Part shown: in pieces, positions 18,967 through 31,880 of the stretch
Layout of the letters: each line of letters opens with the position of its first letter
Position numbering within the stretch: position 1 is the first letter of the stretch
Source of the DNA: Duganella aquatilis
GTDB taxonomy: Bacteria > Pseudomonadota > Gammaproteobacteria > Burkholderiales > Burkholderiaceae_D
Length of the DNA: 64,000 bases
Direction: 5' to 3'
Assembly (NCBI RefSeq): GCF_009674565.1
Contig: NZ_WKJL01000012.1
Span: 62,001 to 126,000, forward strand
Made by a program: the position numbers and the translations under genes
Notes under the pieces: generated by a model
Databases searched by the model: none
The model's input: the letters and a program-made list of their open reading frames with translations, nothing else
What the model was told of the DNA's origin: nothing

Positions 18967-19512
18967 TTAGGCGGCCGTTTCGCCTTTCTTGATCCACGCC
19001 GCCAGCTGGTGCGGACGCAGGCCGTCGTAGTCTTCGAACGGCTGGTGGATCCATGGGTTGTGCGGCAGTTCTTCCATCTGGTAGTCCGGACGGAAAGCCG
19101 AGCTGCCCTTGGTCCAGATCACCGCCGACTTGACTTCGGTCACGCCTTCGAAGTTGTCCTTCAGGTGCTGCATGACCTTGGTCAGGGTGACGCCGGAATC
19201 GGCCAGGTCGTCGACCAGCAGGATCTTGCCGCTCAGCGGGCCTTTGGTCATCGTCATGTACTTGGCGATGTCCAGGTCGCCCTGGGTGGTGCCCTTGTCT
19301 TCGCGGTACGAGCTGGTCGACAGGATCGCCAGCGGCACGTCGAAGATGCGCGAGAACACGTCGCCCGGACGCACGCCGCCGCGCGCCAGGCACAGCACCA
19401 TGTCAAATTTCCAGCCCGACTCGTGCACCTTGAGCGCCAGGCGCTCGATCAGGCGGTGGTACTCGTCCCAGGAGACCCAGAGGTGTTTTTCGTTCGATTG
19501 TGGAGTGGTCAT
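18967..19512 (-). CDS. Type I phosphoribosyltransferase (purine salvage, hypoxanthine/xanthine-type)
   Basis: A 181-residue cytoplasmic enzyme. The PRPP-binding loop reads ILLVDDLADSGVTL, the defining motif of type I phosphoribosyltransferases, and the N-terminal CLARGGVRPGDV segment fits the pyrophosphate loop. It transfers ribose 5-phosphate from PRPP to a purine base, but the exact base cannot be read from sequence. It begins 12 bp after purA, and the pairing with adenylosuccinate synthetase supports a role in purine salvage. Confidence 0.9.
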   Translation of the reverse strand: MTTPQSNEKHLWVSWDEYHRLIERLALKVHESGWKFDMVLCLARGGVRPGDVFSRIFDVPLAILSTSSYREDKGTTQGDLDIAKYMTMTKGPLSGKILLVDDLADSGVTLTKVMQHLKDNFEGVTEVKSAVIWTKGSSAFRPDYQMEELPHNPWIHQPFEDYDGLRPHQLAAWIKKGETAA

Positions 19513-19524
19513 AAATTTCCTTGA

Positions 19525-22000
<2,476 letters not shown>

Positions 22001-22116
22001 GGGACTATTTAATTAAGAAATGAACAATGGGGCGCGCAGGCCCACGGCCGCGAACTGGACAGCCGAACCTGATATTTTACGCGAAAATGCGCCTACGGAG
22101 GGGAAAAAGATGCGAT

Positions 22117-22141
22117 CCGGGAAGCCAGCGCGGCTTCCCGG
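22117..22141 (-). terminator. Strong hairpin, probable terminator of the hfq-hflX-hflK-hflC transcript
   Basis: A perfect 10-bp stem (CCGGGAAGCC and its complement, 5-nt loop) lies 13 bp after the hflC stop. On the minus strand a TTTTT run follows about 8 nt past the stem, so it is a plausible but not textbook Rho-independent terminator. It separates the hfl genes from hisZ. Confidence 0.6.
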
Positions 22142-22154
22142 TGCAGGTACGGCC

Positions 22155-23066
22155 TTACTTTTTGGCCGGAGCCGGGGCGGCGCCGCCGGCGCCCGAGCCT
22201 TTGAAGTACTTGAAGAAGTCCGAGCTGGAATCCATCACCATCACGTCGCCATGGTTCTTGAAGGTGGCGCGGTAGGCCTCCAGGCTGCGGTAGAACTTGT
22301 AGAACTCCGGATTGCGGCCAAACGCATCGGCGTAGATGGCCGACGCCTTGGCGTCGCCCTCGCCGCGGATTTCCTCGGCGTCGCGGTAGGCTTCGGCCAG
22401 GATCACGGCGCGCTGGCGGTCGGCGTCGGCGCGGATCTTTTCAGATTCCGCCGAACCGGTCGAACGCAGCTCGTTGGCCACACGCATGCGCTCGGCCTTC
22501 ATGCGGTCGTACACCGAGTTGTTGATCTGCTCGACGTATTCCACGCGCTTCAGGCGCACGTCGATGATCTCGACGCCGATCTGCGCGGCTTCCTGCACCA
22601 CCTTGGCGCGGATGCCTTCCATCACCTTGCCGCGCTGGCCGGAGATCACTTCCGACACGGTGCGCTTGGTGATTTCCTCGTTCAGCGCCGCCTTGATGAT
22701 CTGCGACATGCGGTCGCGCGCGCGGCTTTCGTCGCCGCCAAAGGTGACGTAGTACAGCTTCGGCTGCGCTTCGCCGCGGCCGATACGCCATTTGACGAAG
22801 CTGTCCACCAGGATGTTCATCTTCTCGGCGGTGATGAAGCGCTCGGCGTCCGGCGATTCGATGGTCATGATGCGGTTATCCAGCAGCAGCACGTTCTGGA
22901 ACGGCGGCGGCAGCTTGAAGTGCAGGCCAGGCTCGCGGATGACTTCCTTGATCTGGCCCAGCGCGAAGACGATCGCGTACTTGCGCTGGTCGACCACGAA
23001 CACGGTCGACGACAGCAGCATCAGCGCGATAAACGCCAGGACAACGGTACTAGCTATGCGATTCAT
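22155..23066 (-). CDS. hflC: HflC, band 7/SPFH-domain protease modulator
   Basis: A 303-residue protein with an N-terminal membrane anchor (VVLAFIALMLLSSTVFVV) and a periplasmic SPFH domain containing GLHFKLPPPFQNVLLLDNR. A helical region rich in Glu/Arg/Ala follows. HflC forms a large membrane cage with HflK around FtsH and restrains its proteolysis. Its ATG overlaps the hflK stop by one base (TAATG). Confidence 0.97.
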   Translation of the reverse strand: MNRIASTVVLAFIALMLLSSTVFVVDQRKYAIVFALGQIKEVIREPGLHFKLPPPFQNVLLLDNRIMTIESPDAERFITAEKMNILVDSFVKWRIGRGEAQPKLYYVTFGGDESRARDRMSQIIKAALNEEITKRTVSEVISGQRGKVMEGIRAKVVQEAAQIGVEIIDVRLKRVEYVEQINNSVYDRMKAERMRVANELRSTGSAESEKIRADADRQRAVILAEAYRDAEEIRGEGDAKASAIYADAFGRNPEFYKFYRSLEAYRATFKNHGDVMVMDSSSDFFKYFKGSGAGGAAPAPAKK

Positions 23067-24394
23067 TAACGGCTCTCCCGGTCACGTAAGGCTTCGCGCG
23101 AACGCGGATCGCGCTGGCGGTTCACTTCCACCGACGGCATCAGGTCGGACGGCAGCGTGGCGCTGGCGGCCGGCGGATTGGCCGCAGCCTGCGCCGCGGC
23201 GCGGGCCGCGGCGGCCTGTGCATCGGTGGCCGCCGCCTGGGCGATCAGCTTGTCGAGCGGCAGGTACAGCAGGTTGCTGCCGGACTTGGCGTCCACCATC
23301 ACCTTGCTGGCGCTGGAGAAGATCTGCTGCATGGTGTCGAGGTACATGCGGTCGCGCGTCACGCCCGGCGCCTTCTGGTACTCGACCAGCACCTGCTTGA
23401 AGCGCGAGGCGTTACCGGTGGCGTTTTCCACCACCATCGAGCGATAGCCCTCGGCTTCCTGCATCAGGCGCGAAGCGTAGCCGTGCGCCTTCGGAATGAC
23501 TTCATTGGCGTAGGCCTGGCCTTCGTTTTTCTGACGCTCGCGGTCCTGCCCTGCTTTCACCGCGTCGTCGAAGGCGATCTGCACCTGCTCCGGCGGCTGC
23601 ACCGCCTGCAGCGTGACGCTGGACACCAGCACGCCCGAAGCGTAGCGGTCGAGGATCTGCTGCATCAGCTGCTGGGTTTCAAAGGCGACCTTGTCGCGGC
23701 CTTCATACAGCACGAAGTCCATCTTGTTCTTGCCGACGATTTCGCGGATCGAGGTTTCTGCCACCTGACGCACGGTGTCTTCCTCGTCGCGGTTGTTCAT
23801 CAGCCACGCAACCGGATCCTTCAGCTTGAACTGCACGGCGAACTGGATGTCGATGATGTTTTCATCGTCGGTCAGCATCAGCGATTCGCGCGCCTGCTTG
23901 TTCTTGATATTGCCACGGTAGCCGATTTCCACCATGCGCATCTGCGACACCTTCACCGTCTCGTCGCTCTGGAACGGGTACGGCCAGCGCCAGTTGAAAC
24001 CGGAGCCGGTGGTGTGGCTGACTTTACCGAAGGTGTAGACCACGCCGGTCTGGCCCTCCTGCACGATGAACGAACCGCTGGCGAGCCAGATCAGCGCGAC
24101 CACCGCGCCGATGGCGCCGGCCGTGGCGCGCACGCCGCCGCTGATGTCGGGGCGATTGCCGCCGCCGTCGCCGCCGCTGTTGTTGTCGTTGTTATTGTTG
24201 TTGGGCGGGCGCTTCTGGCCGAACAAGCCGTTCAGGCGCTGATTGAAATCGCGCCACAGTTGCTCCATGTCCGGCGGGCCGCCGTCGCCCGGCTTCTTGC
24301 CTTCATTGGCTTGCGGCTTGTCGTCCTTCCCCCAGCGAGGGTCGTTCAGCGACAGCTTGATGCCAAGTCGTTTCATAAGTGAGGAGACACGCAT
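23066..24394 (-). CDS. hflK: HflK, band 7/SPFH-domain protease modulator
   Basis: A 442-residue protein. The N-terminal region is polar and Asn/Gly/Pro-rich (residues about 25-80), followed by a membrane segment (GAIGAVVALIWLASGSFIV) and an SPFH domain starting at about residue 110. A long helical part with an Ala/Gln-rich tail follows. It forms the FtsH-regulating complex with HflC. I used the ATG at 24394, which overlaps the hflX stop (TAATG). The ATG at 24376 (MKRLGIKLSL) is an equally reasonable start. Confidence 0.95.
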   Translation of the reverse strand: MRVSSLMKRLGIKLSLNDPRWGKDDKPQANEGKKPGDGGPPDMEQLWRDFNQRLNGLFGQKRPPNNNNNDNNSGGDGGGNRPDISGGVRATAGAIGAVVALIWLASGSFIVQEGQTGVVYTFGKVSHTTGSGFNWRWPYPFQSDETVKVSQMRMVEIGYRGNIKNKQARESLMLTDDENIIDIQFAVQFKLKDPVAWLMNNRDEEDTVRQVAETSIREIVGKNKMDFVLYEGRDKVAFETQQLMQQILDRYASGVLVSSVTLQAVQPPEQVQIAFDDAVKAGQDRERQKNEGQAYANEVIPKAHGYASRLMQEAEGYRSMVVENATGNASRFKQVLVEYQKAPGVTRDRMYLDTMQQIFSSASKVMVDAKSGSNLLYLPLDKLIAQAAATDAQAAAARAAAQAAANPPAASATLPSDLMPSVEVNRQRDPRSREALRDRESR

Positions 24395-25566
24395 TAGTGT
24401 GATCCAACGTCAGTGAGGGTGGGACTGCTCTCTACTTCTTCTAATTCTTGTTCTAGGTCCTGTTGAGACTCATAGGTCTCGTTCAGGCGCGCGCCCGGCG
24501 CCGCCTTGGCCCATTCGGTGATGGCCTCGCGCAGCAGATCGAGTCCCTCGCCGGTGCGGGCACTGAGGAAGACGCGAGAAATCTTATCATATTCATCTCG
24601 CTCAACCGATGGTTCGAGGTCGGCCGCGTCGATCTTGTTCCACACCAGAATCTGCGGAATGTGATCGGCGCCGATTTCCTTGAGCACCAGGTTGACCTGC
24701 TCGATCTGCTCCATGCGCACCGGCGACGCGGCGTCGACCACGTGCAGCAGCAGATCGGCGTGGATGGTCTCCTCCAGCGTGGCGCGGAACGCCGCCACCA
24801 GCTGGTGCGGCAGCTCGCGCACGAAACCGACGGTATCGGACAGCACCACGTTGCCGACCTCCTCGCCCATGTAGACGCGGCGCGAGGTCGTGTCCAGCGT
24901 GGCGAACAGCTGGTCGGCCGCATACACGCCGGCCTTGGTGACGGCGTTGAACAGCGTCGACTTGCCGGCATTGGTGTAGCCGACCAGCGAGATCGAGAAA
25001 GTCTGGGTACGGTTGCGCGAACGGCGTTGCGTCTCGTGCTGCTTGCGCAGCTTGGCCAGCCGCGCGCGCAGCGCCTTGACCCGCTCGCCGATCAGACGGC
25101 GGTCGGTCTCCAGCTGCGTTTCACCGGGACCGCGCAGGCCGATACCGCCCTTCTGGCGCTCAAGGTGAGTCCAGCCGCGGATCAGGCGCGTGGCCAGGTG
25201 CTGCAACTGCGCCAGCTCGACCTGCAGCTTGCCCTCGTGGCTCTTGGCACGCTGGGCGAAGATATCAAGAATCAGGCTGGTCCGGTCCAGCACGCGGATG
25301 TTCAGGCGCTTTTCCAGATTGCGTTGCTGCGCCGGCGACAGCGCGTGGTTGAAGATGACGATCTCGATGCGATCGGCCAGCACGGCCTGGCCGATTTCGT
25401 CGGCCTTGCCGCTGCCGACGAAATAAGCCGCGTCCGGGGAGGACCGCTTTGCCGTGATGGTCGTCACCGGTTCCGCACCTGCTGAACGGGCCAGCAGGTT
25501 CAGTTCCTCGACGCTGGCGGCAAAGTCGCCCTGACCAAAATCGATACCGACTAGAGCTGCGCGCAT
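24394..25566 (-). CDS. hflX: GTPase HflX, ribosome-associated
   Basis: A 390-residue GTP-binding protein. The N-terminal HflX domain (residues about 1-190) includes a glycine-rich GLRGPGETQLETDRR block. The G domain begins with the P-loop GYTNAGKSTLFN, then DTVGFV and NKID. HflX splits stalled or hibernating ribosomes, notably under heat stress. It follows hfq by 42 bp in the conserved hfq-hflX-hflK-hflC order. Confidence 0.97.
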   Translation of the reverse strand: MRAALVGIDFGQGDFAASVEELNLLARSAGAEPVTTITAKRSSPDAAYFVGSGKADEIGQAVLADRIEIVIFNHALSPAQQRNLEKRLNIRVLDRTSLILDIFAQRAKSHEGKLQVELAQLQHLATRLIRGWTHLERQKGGIGLRGPGETQLETDRRLIGERVKALRARLAKLRKQHETQRRSRNRTQTFSISLVGYTNAGKSTLFNAVTKAGVYAADQLFATLDTTSRRVYMGEEVGNVVLSDTVGFVRELPHQLVAAFRATLEETIHADLLLHVVDAASPVRMEQIEQVNLVLKEIGADHIPQILVWNKIDAADLEPSVERDEYDKISRVFLSARTGEGLDLLREAITEWAKAAPGARLNETYESQQDLEQELEEVESSPTLTDVGSH

Positions 25567-25608
25567 ACGACGGTCAGGCTATGTGGGAAGAAGCGATGCT
25601 GCAAATGC

Positions 25609-25845
25609 TTATTCCGCTTCGTTTTCAATATTGAGGTTGACGGCGCGTGCCGGCACCACGGTGGAGATGGCGTGTTTGTACACCATCTGGGTCACGGTGT
25701 TACGCAGCAAGACGACGTATTGGTCGAACGATTCGATATGGCCTTGCAGCTTGATGCCGTTGACCAGATAGATCGATACAGGAACGTGTTCCTTGCGCAA
25801 GGCATTGAGGAATGGGTCTTGTAACAGTTGCCCTTTGTTGCTCAT
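25609..25845 (-). CDS. hfq: RNA chaperone Hfq
   Basis: A 78-residue Sm-like protein. Sm1 contains [19 protein letters not shown] and Sm2 contains the diagnostic [10 protein letters not shown]. The acidic C-terminal tail is short, as in other betaproteobacteria. It forms a hexamer that pairs small RNAs with mRNAs. It is the first gene of the hfl group; its promoter should lie in the 25846-26035 interval. Confidence 0.99.
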   Translation of the reverse strand: MSNKGQLLQDPFLNALRKEHVPVSIYLVNGIKLQGHIESFDQYVVLLRNTVTQMVYKHAISTVVPARAVNLNIENEAE

Positions 25846-26006
25846 AACAGCTCCATTTTATGTTGTTGTGTTGGAAGTGGAGGCGAAACGCTTGATTTCA
25901 AGGTCGTGGCCCAGCGAAAACTCTTACAAAAGTCAAATAATTTTCGCTGAAACACCGCTCGCCACGTCAAAAGTGGTGCTTCTAAGCCACTGTACCTTGT
26001 TTTGGT

Positions 26007-26035
26007 TTTTTTTGCAGGCAGTTCCTGCAAAAAAA
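26007..26035. repeat. Inverted repeat directly after der
   Basis: TTTTTTTGCAGG, a 5-base spacer and CCTGCAAAAAAA form perfect 12-bp arms, with the der stop 5 bp away. On either strand the T tract precedes and the A tract follows the GC stem, so it does not have the usual stem-then-U-run layout. A terminator using the A/T pairs or an mRNA 3'-end stabiliser are both possible. Confidence 0.6.
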
Positions 26036-26039
26036 CACG

Positions 26040-27386
26040 TTATTTTCCGGAAGTTTTTGCGAACGGATTCTTACCGGTGCGCAGCTCGATCCGCAATGGC
26101 GTGCCGACCAGGTTGAACGTCTCGCGGAAATGCTTTTCCAGATAGCGCTTGTAGGGCTCGGCCACCGCGTCCAGGGCGTTGCCGTGGATGACGATCACCG
26201 GCGGGTTCATGCCGCCCTGGTGCGCATAGCGCAGCTTCGGACGGATCGAGCCTTTGCGGCGCGGCTCCTGCTTTTCCACCGCTTCGATCAGCGCGCGGGT
26301 CAGCTTCGGCGTCGAGAGGTCGGCGAAGGCGGCGGCGTAGGCCTGGTCCAGCGACTTCATCAGCGGGCCGATGCCCTGCGCCTTCAGCGCCGAGATGAAG
26401 TGCATCTTGGCGAAGGACAGGAAGTCCAGCTTGCGGTCGATGTCGATCTTGATCTCGTCGCGCTCGTCGGTGCGCAGGCCGTCCCACTTGTTGACGGCGA
26501 TGACCAGCGCGCGGCCGGTCTCTAGCACGAAGCCGGCGATGTGGGCGTCCTGCTCGGAGATGTCCTGCTGGGCGTCGAGCATCAGCACGACGACGTTGGC
26601 TTCCGAGATCGATTGCAGCGTCTTCACCACCGAAAACTTCTCGATGGCTTCGAACACCTTGCCGCGGCGGCGGATGCCGGCGGTGTCGATCAGCGTGTAC
26701 TGCTTGCCGTCGCGTTCGAACGGAATCTCGATCGAGTCGCGGGTGGTGCCCGGCATGTCGAAGGCGATCACGCGCTCTTCGCCGACCAGGGTGTTGATCA
26801 GGGTCGACTTGCCGACGTTGGGACGGCCCACCAGGGCGATCTTGATGCCGCGGTCGGCCGGCTCCAGCTCTTCCGGATCTTCCGGACGCTTTTCGAACGC
26901 CGTGTCCAGCGCCAGCTCGACCAGGTCGTGCACGCCGTCGCCGTGGGCCGACGAGATGACCGCCGGTTCGCCCAGTCCCAGTTCATAGAAGTCCGCCACC
27001 ACTGCGTTGTAGCGCATGCCCTCCGCCTTGTTCACGACCAGCAGCACCGGACGGCCGCTTTTACGCAGGAAGTCGGTGATGGTCTTGTCGTGCGGCGTCA
27101 GGCCCTGACGGCCGTCGACCAGGAAGATGACGACGTCAGCTTCGGCCACGGCCTGCTTGGTCTGCTTGGCCATCTGGTGGAGGATGCCTTCCTTGGCCAC
27201 CGGCTCAAAGCCGCCGGTGTCGATAACGAGGAAGGGACGTTCGCCGACACGGCCCTCGCCATAGTGACGATCGCGCGTCAACCCAGGCAAGTCCGCCACC
27301 AGCGCATCGCGCGAGCGGGTCAGACGATTGAACAAGGTCGATTTCCCTACATTGGGTCGACCCACTAGTGCGATTACCGGCTTCAT
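26040..27386 (-). CDS. der: Ribosome biogenesis GTPase Der (EngA)
   Basis: A 448-residue protein with two tandem G domains, the hallmark of Der. The first P-loop is [12 protein letters not shown] (residues 8-19), the second [12 protein letters not shown] (about residue 186), each followed by its own DTGG/DTAG and NKxD motifs. A C-terminal KH-like domain follows. Der is essential for 50S subunit assembly. It starts 4 bp after the bamB stop. Confidence 0.98.
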   Translation of the reverse strand: MKPVIALVGRPNVGKSTLFNRLTRSRDALVADLPGLTRDRHYGEGRVGERPFLVIDTGGFEPVAKEGILHQMAKQTKQAVAEADVVIFLVDGRQGLTPHDKTITDFLRKSGRPVLLVVNKAEGMRYNAVVADFYELGLGEPAVISSAHGDGVHDLVELALDTAFEKRPEDPEELEPADRGIKIALVGRPNVGKSTLINTLVGEERVIAFDMPGTTRDSIEIPFERDGKQYTLIDTAGIRRRGKVFEAIEKFSVVKTLQSISEANVVVLMLDAQQDISEQDAHIAGFVLETGRALVIAVNKWDGLRTDERDEIKIDIDRKLDFLSFAKMHFISALKAQGIGPLMKSLDQAYAAAFADLSTPKLTRALIEAVEKQEPRRKGSIRPKLRYAHQGGMNPPVIVIHGNALDAVAEPYKRYLEKHFRETFNLVGTPLRIELRTGKNPFAKTSGK

Positions 27387-27390
27387 TTTA

Positions 27391-28530
27391 TTACTCGACC
27401 GCGAGAGCGGTCACTGTCCCTGATTGGGTTTGGAAAATCAAATTCGTGCCAGCGATGACGGGATCAGCCTGGATAGGGCTGCCGTCGGTCGCCACACGAC
27501 CAATAAATGCGCCATCTTCCCGCGACAGGAAGTGGATATAGCCCTGGTAGTCGCCCACCGCCACCGCGCGTCCATAGGACACGGGAGTGGACAGCACACG
27601 GTACAACAGTTTGTCGTTCTTCCAGGCGTTGGCGCCGTTTTCACGGCTATAGGCGGCCACGGCGCCATTCTCGTCCGAGACGAATACAAAACGCTGGTCC
27701 ACGGCCACGCCCTTGTCGGACGAAGTGGCCTTGCTCCAGTGCGGTGCGCCGGTGGTGGCGTCAAAGCACGCCACGCGGCCCTGGTACGACACCGCGCACA
27801 CATCTTTTTCGAAGATCACCGGGGTGCCGGCGATATCGGTCACGCGTTCCAGCTCGGTGGCGCCGCGCGGTTCGCCGACCACCACTTCAAAGCGGTTCAG
27901 GCCACCGGCCAGGGCCAGCGCCAGCAGCTTGCCGCCCGGCTGGGCGATGTAGGCGTTCGGGCCGCTGATCACCATGCCCGGCGCGTTGCGCAGGGTCAGG
28001 GCCGGCGTGGTGCGCGCCACGTTCCATTTCTTGTCGCCGGTCTTGGCGTCGTAGGCGGTGATCATGTTGTCGACGCTGCGCACGATGACCACGCCGCCGC
28101 CCGCTTCCGGCGACGACAGCACTTCGCTGGTGGCTTGCGCCTTCCACAGCTGCTTGCCGTTGATGTCGTAGGCCAGCACCTGGCCCTTGGCGCCGCCGAC
28201 CACGACCACTTCACCGTCGGTGCCGACGCCGGCCGTCAGGTCGACGCCGGTCTTGGTGCGCCAGATTTCCTTGCCGGTGGCGGCATTCAGTCGCACCAGC
28301 GCGCCGCCGGCATCGGCCACGTAGACGCTGTCGCCCGCCGTCGCCGGCGTGAACACCGCGTTGCCGGCCTTGCCGGCCGAGTACTTCCACATCACCTTCG
28401 GCGTCAGCGATGGATTTTTCAGTTCCACCAGCGGCGCCGGCTGGTTCTTGGTATCTTTGGATCCGAACAAGGAACAACCGGCCAACATCGCAAACACGCT
28501 TGCTGCAACTACTTTTTCGGTAATACGCAT
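27391..28530 (-). CDS. bamB: Outer membrane assembly lipoprotein BamB
   Basis: A 379-residue lipoprotein with lipobox LAGC near residue 19. The rest is an eight-bladed PQQ-type beta-propeller. Repeating units such as [32 protein letters not shown] and [16 protein letters not shown] are visible. BamB is a periplasmic scaffold of the BAM complex that inserts outer-membrane proteins. Its place between the YfgM-like gene and der matches the conserved yfgM-bamB-der order. Confidence 0.97.
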   Translation of the reverse strand: MRITEKVVAASVFAMLAGCSLFGSKDTKNQPAPLVELKNPSLTPKVMWKYSAGKAGNAVFTPATAGDSVYVADAGGALVRLNAATGKEIWRTKTGVDLTAGVGTDGEVVVVGGAKGQVLAYDINGKQLWKAQATSEVLSSPEAGGGVVIVRSVDNMITAYDAKTGDKKWNVARTTPALTLRNAPGMVISGPNAYIAQPGGKLLALALAGGLNRFEVVVGEPRGATELERVTDIAGTPVIFEKDVCAVSYQGRVACFDATTGAPHWSKATSSDKGVAVDQRFVFVSDENGAVAAYSRENGANAWKNDKLLYRVLSTPVSYGRAVAVGDYQGYIHFLSREDGAFIGRVATDGSPIQADPVIAGTNLIFQTQSGTVTALAVE

Positions 28531-28567
28531 AATTTATAAACCTTGATCGTTACGTGGTGCGGATGAG

Positions 28568-29221
28568 TTACGCAGCGCCTTTGTCGGCCGGCACGGTGCC
28601 GCCGATCGCTTCCAGTTTCATCTGGATCAGTTGACGGCCAGGATTCTTCTTGTCGGTCGCGTCCAGCGCTGCCTGGTAGGCGGTGCGGGCTTCGGCCAGT
28701 TTGTTCTGCGCGGCCAGGATGTCGCCCTTGCGGTCGGCGACAGCGCCGGCGAATTGCGCAGGCACGTCGCCTTCCAGCGCCTTCAGCGCTTCAGGGTAGG
28801 CTTTCTCGTCCAGCAGCACGCCGGCCAGGCGGATCTTGGCGACGGCCTTGAACTCGTCGGCGCCGTGGTCGGCCGCCCATTGCAGCTGGGCCTTGGCCGA
28901 TTTCAGGTCGTTGGCTTCGAACGAGCTTTTGGCGGCGACCAGCGCGGCCATCGGCGCGTAGGCGGTGCTGCCGAATTTTGCTTCCATGTCGCCGGCGGCG
29001 CGCAGCACCTTGGCGTTGTCCTTGGCTTCCACCGCCGACTGCAGCTCTTCGTACAGCGCCGACGCCTGCGAGGCTTCGTTACGCTGGTGGTACTTCCAGT
29101 AAGTCCAGCCGGAGTACGACGCCAGCGCCGCGATCAGCACCCAGGTCGTGGCGTTGCCGTATTTGTCCCACCAAGCTTTGAGGGACGCGATTTGTTCTTG
29201 TTCTTCAAGATCGTATGCCAT
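28568..29221 (-). CDS. yfgM: YfgM-like tetratricopeptide protein, SecYEG-associated
   Basis: A 217-residue protein with a short cytoplasmic N-terminus, one membrane helix (TTWVLIAALASYSGWTYW, about residues 25-42) and periplasmic TPR-like helices. E. coli YfgM binds the Sec translocon and PpiD and helps hand over periplasmic proteins. The length and the hisS-yfgM-bamB position fit this family. Confidence 0.92.
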   Translation of the reverse strand: MAYDLEEQEQIASLKAWWDKYGNATTWVLIAALASYSGWTYWKYHQRNEASQASALYEELQSAVEAKDNAKVLRAAGDMEAKFGSTAYAPMAALVAAKSSFEANDLKSAKAQLQWAADHGADEFKAVAKIRLAGVLLDEKAYPEALKALEGDVPAQFAGAVADRKGDILAAQNKLAEARTAYQAALDATDKKNPGRQLIQMKLEAIGGTVPADKGAA

Positions 29222-29255
29222 GGTATTCGTCTGCCGTTGTAGTTAAATGGGATGC

Positions 29256-30602
29256 TTAGTGGTTGCAGTGCTCGTCGTGCACGTGGTGATGATGGTCGCC
29301 GCTGTCGGTGATCTGGTCGACCACGAAGTTCACGACTTCGTCGAACGGCACCGTGGTTTGCTGCGGTTCGCCTTCGGCCGCGCGCATCGACTTGACGGCG
29401 GCGGTGTTGTTGGCGACTTCATCTTCGCCGATGATGACGGCGTAGGCGGCGCCGCTGCCGTCGGCCTTCTTCATCTGCGACTTGAAGCTGCCGGCGCCGG
29501 CTGCGGTGGCGCCGTGCATGACCACGTCCAGACCCGCATCGCGCAGGCGCTCGCCCAGCACGAAGGCTTGCAGCTGCGCCGCTTCGCCCTGGTGCACCAG
29601 GTAGACGTCGCACTGGTTAGGCGCCTCCGGTTCGCCGGCCGCCTTCAGCAGCTCCAGCAGACGCTCGATGCCCATGGCGAAACCGACGGCCGGCGTCGGC
29701 TTGCCGCCGAACGAGGCGATCAGCGGATCGTAACGGCCGCCGGCGCACACGGTGCCCTGCGAACCGAGCGAATCGGTGACCCATTCGAACACGGTGCGGT
29801 TGTAGTAATCCAGGCCGCGCACCAGGCGGGTGTTGATGGTGTACGGGATGTTGTTGTGATCGAGGATCTTGCGCACGCCGTTGAAGTGCGCCAGCGATTC
29901 CTCGCCCAGGTAGTCCAGCAGCTTCGGCGCGCCGTTGACCATCTCCTGCATCGCAGGATTCTTGGTGTCGAGGATGCGCAGCGGGTTGCTGTGCAGGCGG
30001 CGCTTGGCCTCGGCGTCGAGGATGTCCTCGTGCCTTTCCAGGTAGGCGATCAGGTCGACGCGGTGGCGCGCGCGCTCTTCGGCGTCGCCGATCGAGTTCA
30101 GCTCCAGGCGCACGTCGTCGACGATGCCCAGGTCATCCCACAGGCGGCGGCACATGATGATCATTTCCGCGTCCACGTCCGGGCCGCTGAAGCCGACCGC
30201 TTCGCAGCCGAACTGGTAGAACTGGCGGTAGCGGCCGCGCTGCGGACGCTCGTGGCGGAACATCGGACCGGTGTACCACAGGCGTTTCGGGCCTTCGTAG
30301 ACCAGATTGTGTTCGATCACCGCGCGCACCGCGCCGGCCGTGCCTTCAGGACGCAGCGTCAGCTTGTCGCCGTTCATCGAGTCTTCGAAGGAGTACATCT
30401 CCTTCTCGACGATGTCGGTGACGGCGCCGATGGCGCGCGCGAACAGCGCGGTGTCTTCCAGGATCGGCGTGCGGATCTGCTGGAAGCCGTAGCTTTGCAC
30501 CACCGACTGCGCGGTGTTCTCGAACAGCTGCCACAGATGCGAGTCCGCCGGCAGGATGTCGTTCATGCCTTTGACGGCGACGATTTTTTCAGTTTTGGAC
30601 AT
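29256..30602 (-). CDS. hisS: Histidyl-tRNA synthetase
   Basis: A 448-residue class II aminoacyl-tRNA synthetase. Motif 2 is seen in [21 protein letters not shown] and the histidine-specific signature in [15 protein letters not shown]. The motif 3 region includes [15 protein letters not shown]-terminal anticodon-binding domain is present, followed by a His-rich tail ([13 protein letters not shown]) that might bind metal. The N-terminus overlaps the ispG 3' end by 14 bp. Confidence 0.98.
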   Translation of the reverse strand: MSKTEKIVAVKGMNDILPADSHLWQLFENTAQSVVQSYGFQQIRTPILEDTALFARAIGAVTDIVEKEMYSFEDSMNGDKLTLRPEGTAGAVRAVIEHNLVYEGPKRLWYTGPMFRHERPQRGRYRQFYQFGCEAVGFSGPDVDAEMIIMCRRLWDDLGIVDDVRLELNSIGDAEERARHRVDLIAYLERHEDILDAEAKRRLHSNPLRILDTKNPAMQEMVNGAPKLLDYLGEESLAHFNGVRKILDHNNIPYTINTRLVRGLDYYNRTVFEWVTDSLGSQGTVCAGGRYDPLIASFGGKPTPAVGFAMGIERLLELLKAAGEPEAPNQCDVYLVHQGEAAQLQAFVLGERLRDAGLDVVMHGATAAGAGSFKSQMKKADGSGAAYAVIIGEDEVANNTAAVKSMRAAEGEPQQTTVPFDEVVNFVVDQITDSGDHHHHVHDEHCNH

Positions 30603-31854
30603 GTTCTTTGCTGTAGTTCTTTTGGACGTAATTCAGTACGATTTCCTGGAATTCCTCGACGATGCGCTCGCCGCGCAGGGTGGCGAATTTGGCGCCGTCG
30701 ACAAACACCGGCGCGGCCGGCGATTCGCCGGTGCCCGGCAGGCTGATGCCGATGTTGGCGTGCTTCGATTCGCCGGGGCCGTTGACGATGCAGCCCATCA
30801 CGGCCACGTTCATCGCCTCCACGCCCGGATAGGTCTTTTTCCATTCCGGCATCTGGTCGCGCAGGAAGGTCTGGATGTTGTCGGCCAGCTCCTGGAAGGT
30901 GGTCGACGTGGTGCGGCCGCAGCCTGGGCACGCGATCACCATCGGCGTGAACTTGCGCAGGCCCATGGTCTGCAGGATCTCCTGCCCCACCACCACTTCC
31001 TTGGTGCGGTCGCCGCCCGGTTCCGGCGTCAGCGAAATGCGGATGGTGTCGCCGATGCCCTCTTGCAGCAGCACCGACAGCGCGGCGGTCGAGGCGACGA
31101 TGCCCTTGCTGCCCATGCCCGCTTCGGTCAGGCCCAGGTGCAGCGGATAGTCGCAGCGCTTGGCCAGTTCGCGGTACACGGCGATCAGATCCTGCACGCC
31201 CGAGACCTTGCACGACAGGATGATCTTGTCGCGGCCCAGGCCCAGTTCTTCGGCGCGCACGGCGTTCTCGATGGCCGAGGTGATCAGCGCTTCGTACATC
31301 ACCTGCTGCGCGGTCCACGGATTTGCGCGGCCGGCGTTTTCGTCCATGATGCGCGCCAGCAGCGCCTGATCCAGGCTGCCCCAGTTGACGCCGATGCGCA
31401 CCGGCTTGTCGTAGCGCGCCGCCACTTCGATCATCTGCGCGAACTGCGTGTCGCGCTTGGCGCCCTTGCCGACGTTGCCCGGATTGATGCGGTACTTCGA
31501 CAGCGCCTTGGCGCACTCCGGATAATCGTTCAGCAGCGTGTGGCCGTTATAGTGGAAGTCGCCGACCAGCGGCACGTCGACCTCCATCTTGTCCAGCTGT
31601 TCGCGGATGTACGGCACCGCTTCGGCGGCTTCCGGACGGTCCACGGTCAGGCGCACCAGTTCCGAACCGGCGCGCGCCAGGTCGCGGATCTGGATCGCGG
31701 TTTCGATCGCGTTGGCGGTGTCGGTGTTGGTCATCGACTGCACCACCACCGGGGCGTCGCCGCCCACCCAGATCTTGCGTTCGCCGTGCGAGATCAACAC
31801 CCGGCGGCTGGCGCGGCGGTCGGTCGGTCCCGATGGAATAGCAGTTTGCGTCAT
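30589..31854 (-). CDS. ispG: 4-hydroxy-3-methylbut-2-enyl diphosphate synthase (flavodoxin), IspG
   Basis: A 421-residue iron-sulfur enzyme of the MEP isoprenoid pathway. The [4Fe-4S] ligands are in CPGCGRT and in [11 protein letters not shown] near the C-terminus. The TIM-barrel half includes [17 protein letters not shown] and [12 protein letters not shown]. The length exceeds that of E. coli IspG, in line with betaproteobacterial forms that carry an insert. I placed the start at the ATG at 31854 (MTQTAIPSG). Longer in-frame reading lies inside rodZ and lacks homology. Confidence 0.97.
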   Translation of the reverse strand: MTQTAIPSGPTDRRASRRVLISHGERKIWVGGDAPVVVQSMTNTDTANAIETAIQIRDLARAGSELVRLTVDRPEAAEAVPYIREQLDKMEVDVPLVGDFHYNGHTLLNDYPECAKALSKYRINPGNVGKGAKRDTQFAQMIEVAARYDKPVRIGVNWGSLDQALLARIMDENAGRANPWTAQQVMYEALITSAIENAVRAEELGLGRDKIILSCKVSGVQDLIAVYRELAKRCDYPLHLGLTEAGMGSKGIVASTAALSVLLQEGIGDTIRISLTPEPGGDRTKEVVVGQEILQTMGLRKFTPMVIACPGCGRTTSTTFQELADNIQTFLRDQMPEWKKTYPGVEAMNVAVMGCIVNGPGESKHANIGISLPGTGESPAAPVFVDGAKFATLRGERIVEEFQEIVLNYVQKNYSKEHVQN

Positions 31855-31880
31855 GGCTGTTAACTCGTTCTTACTTGATC

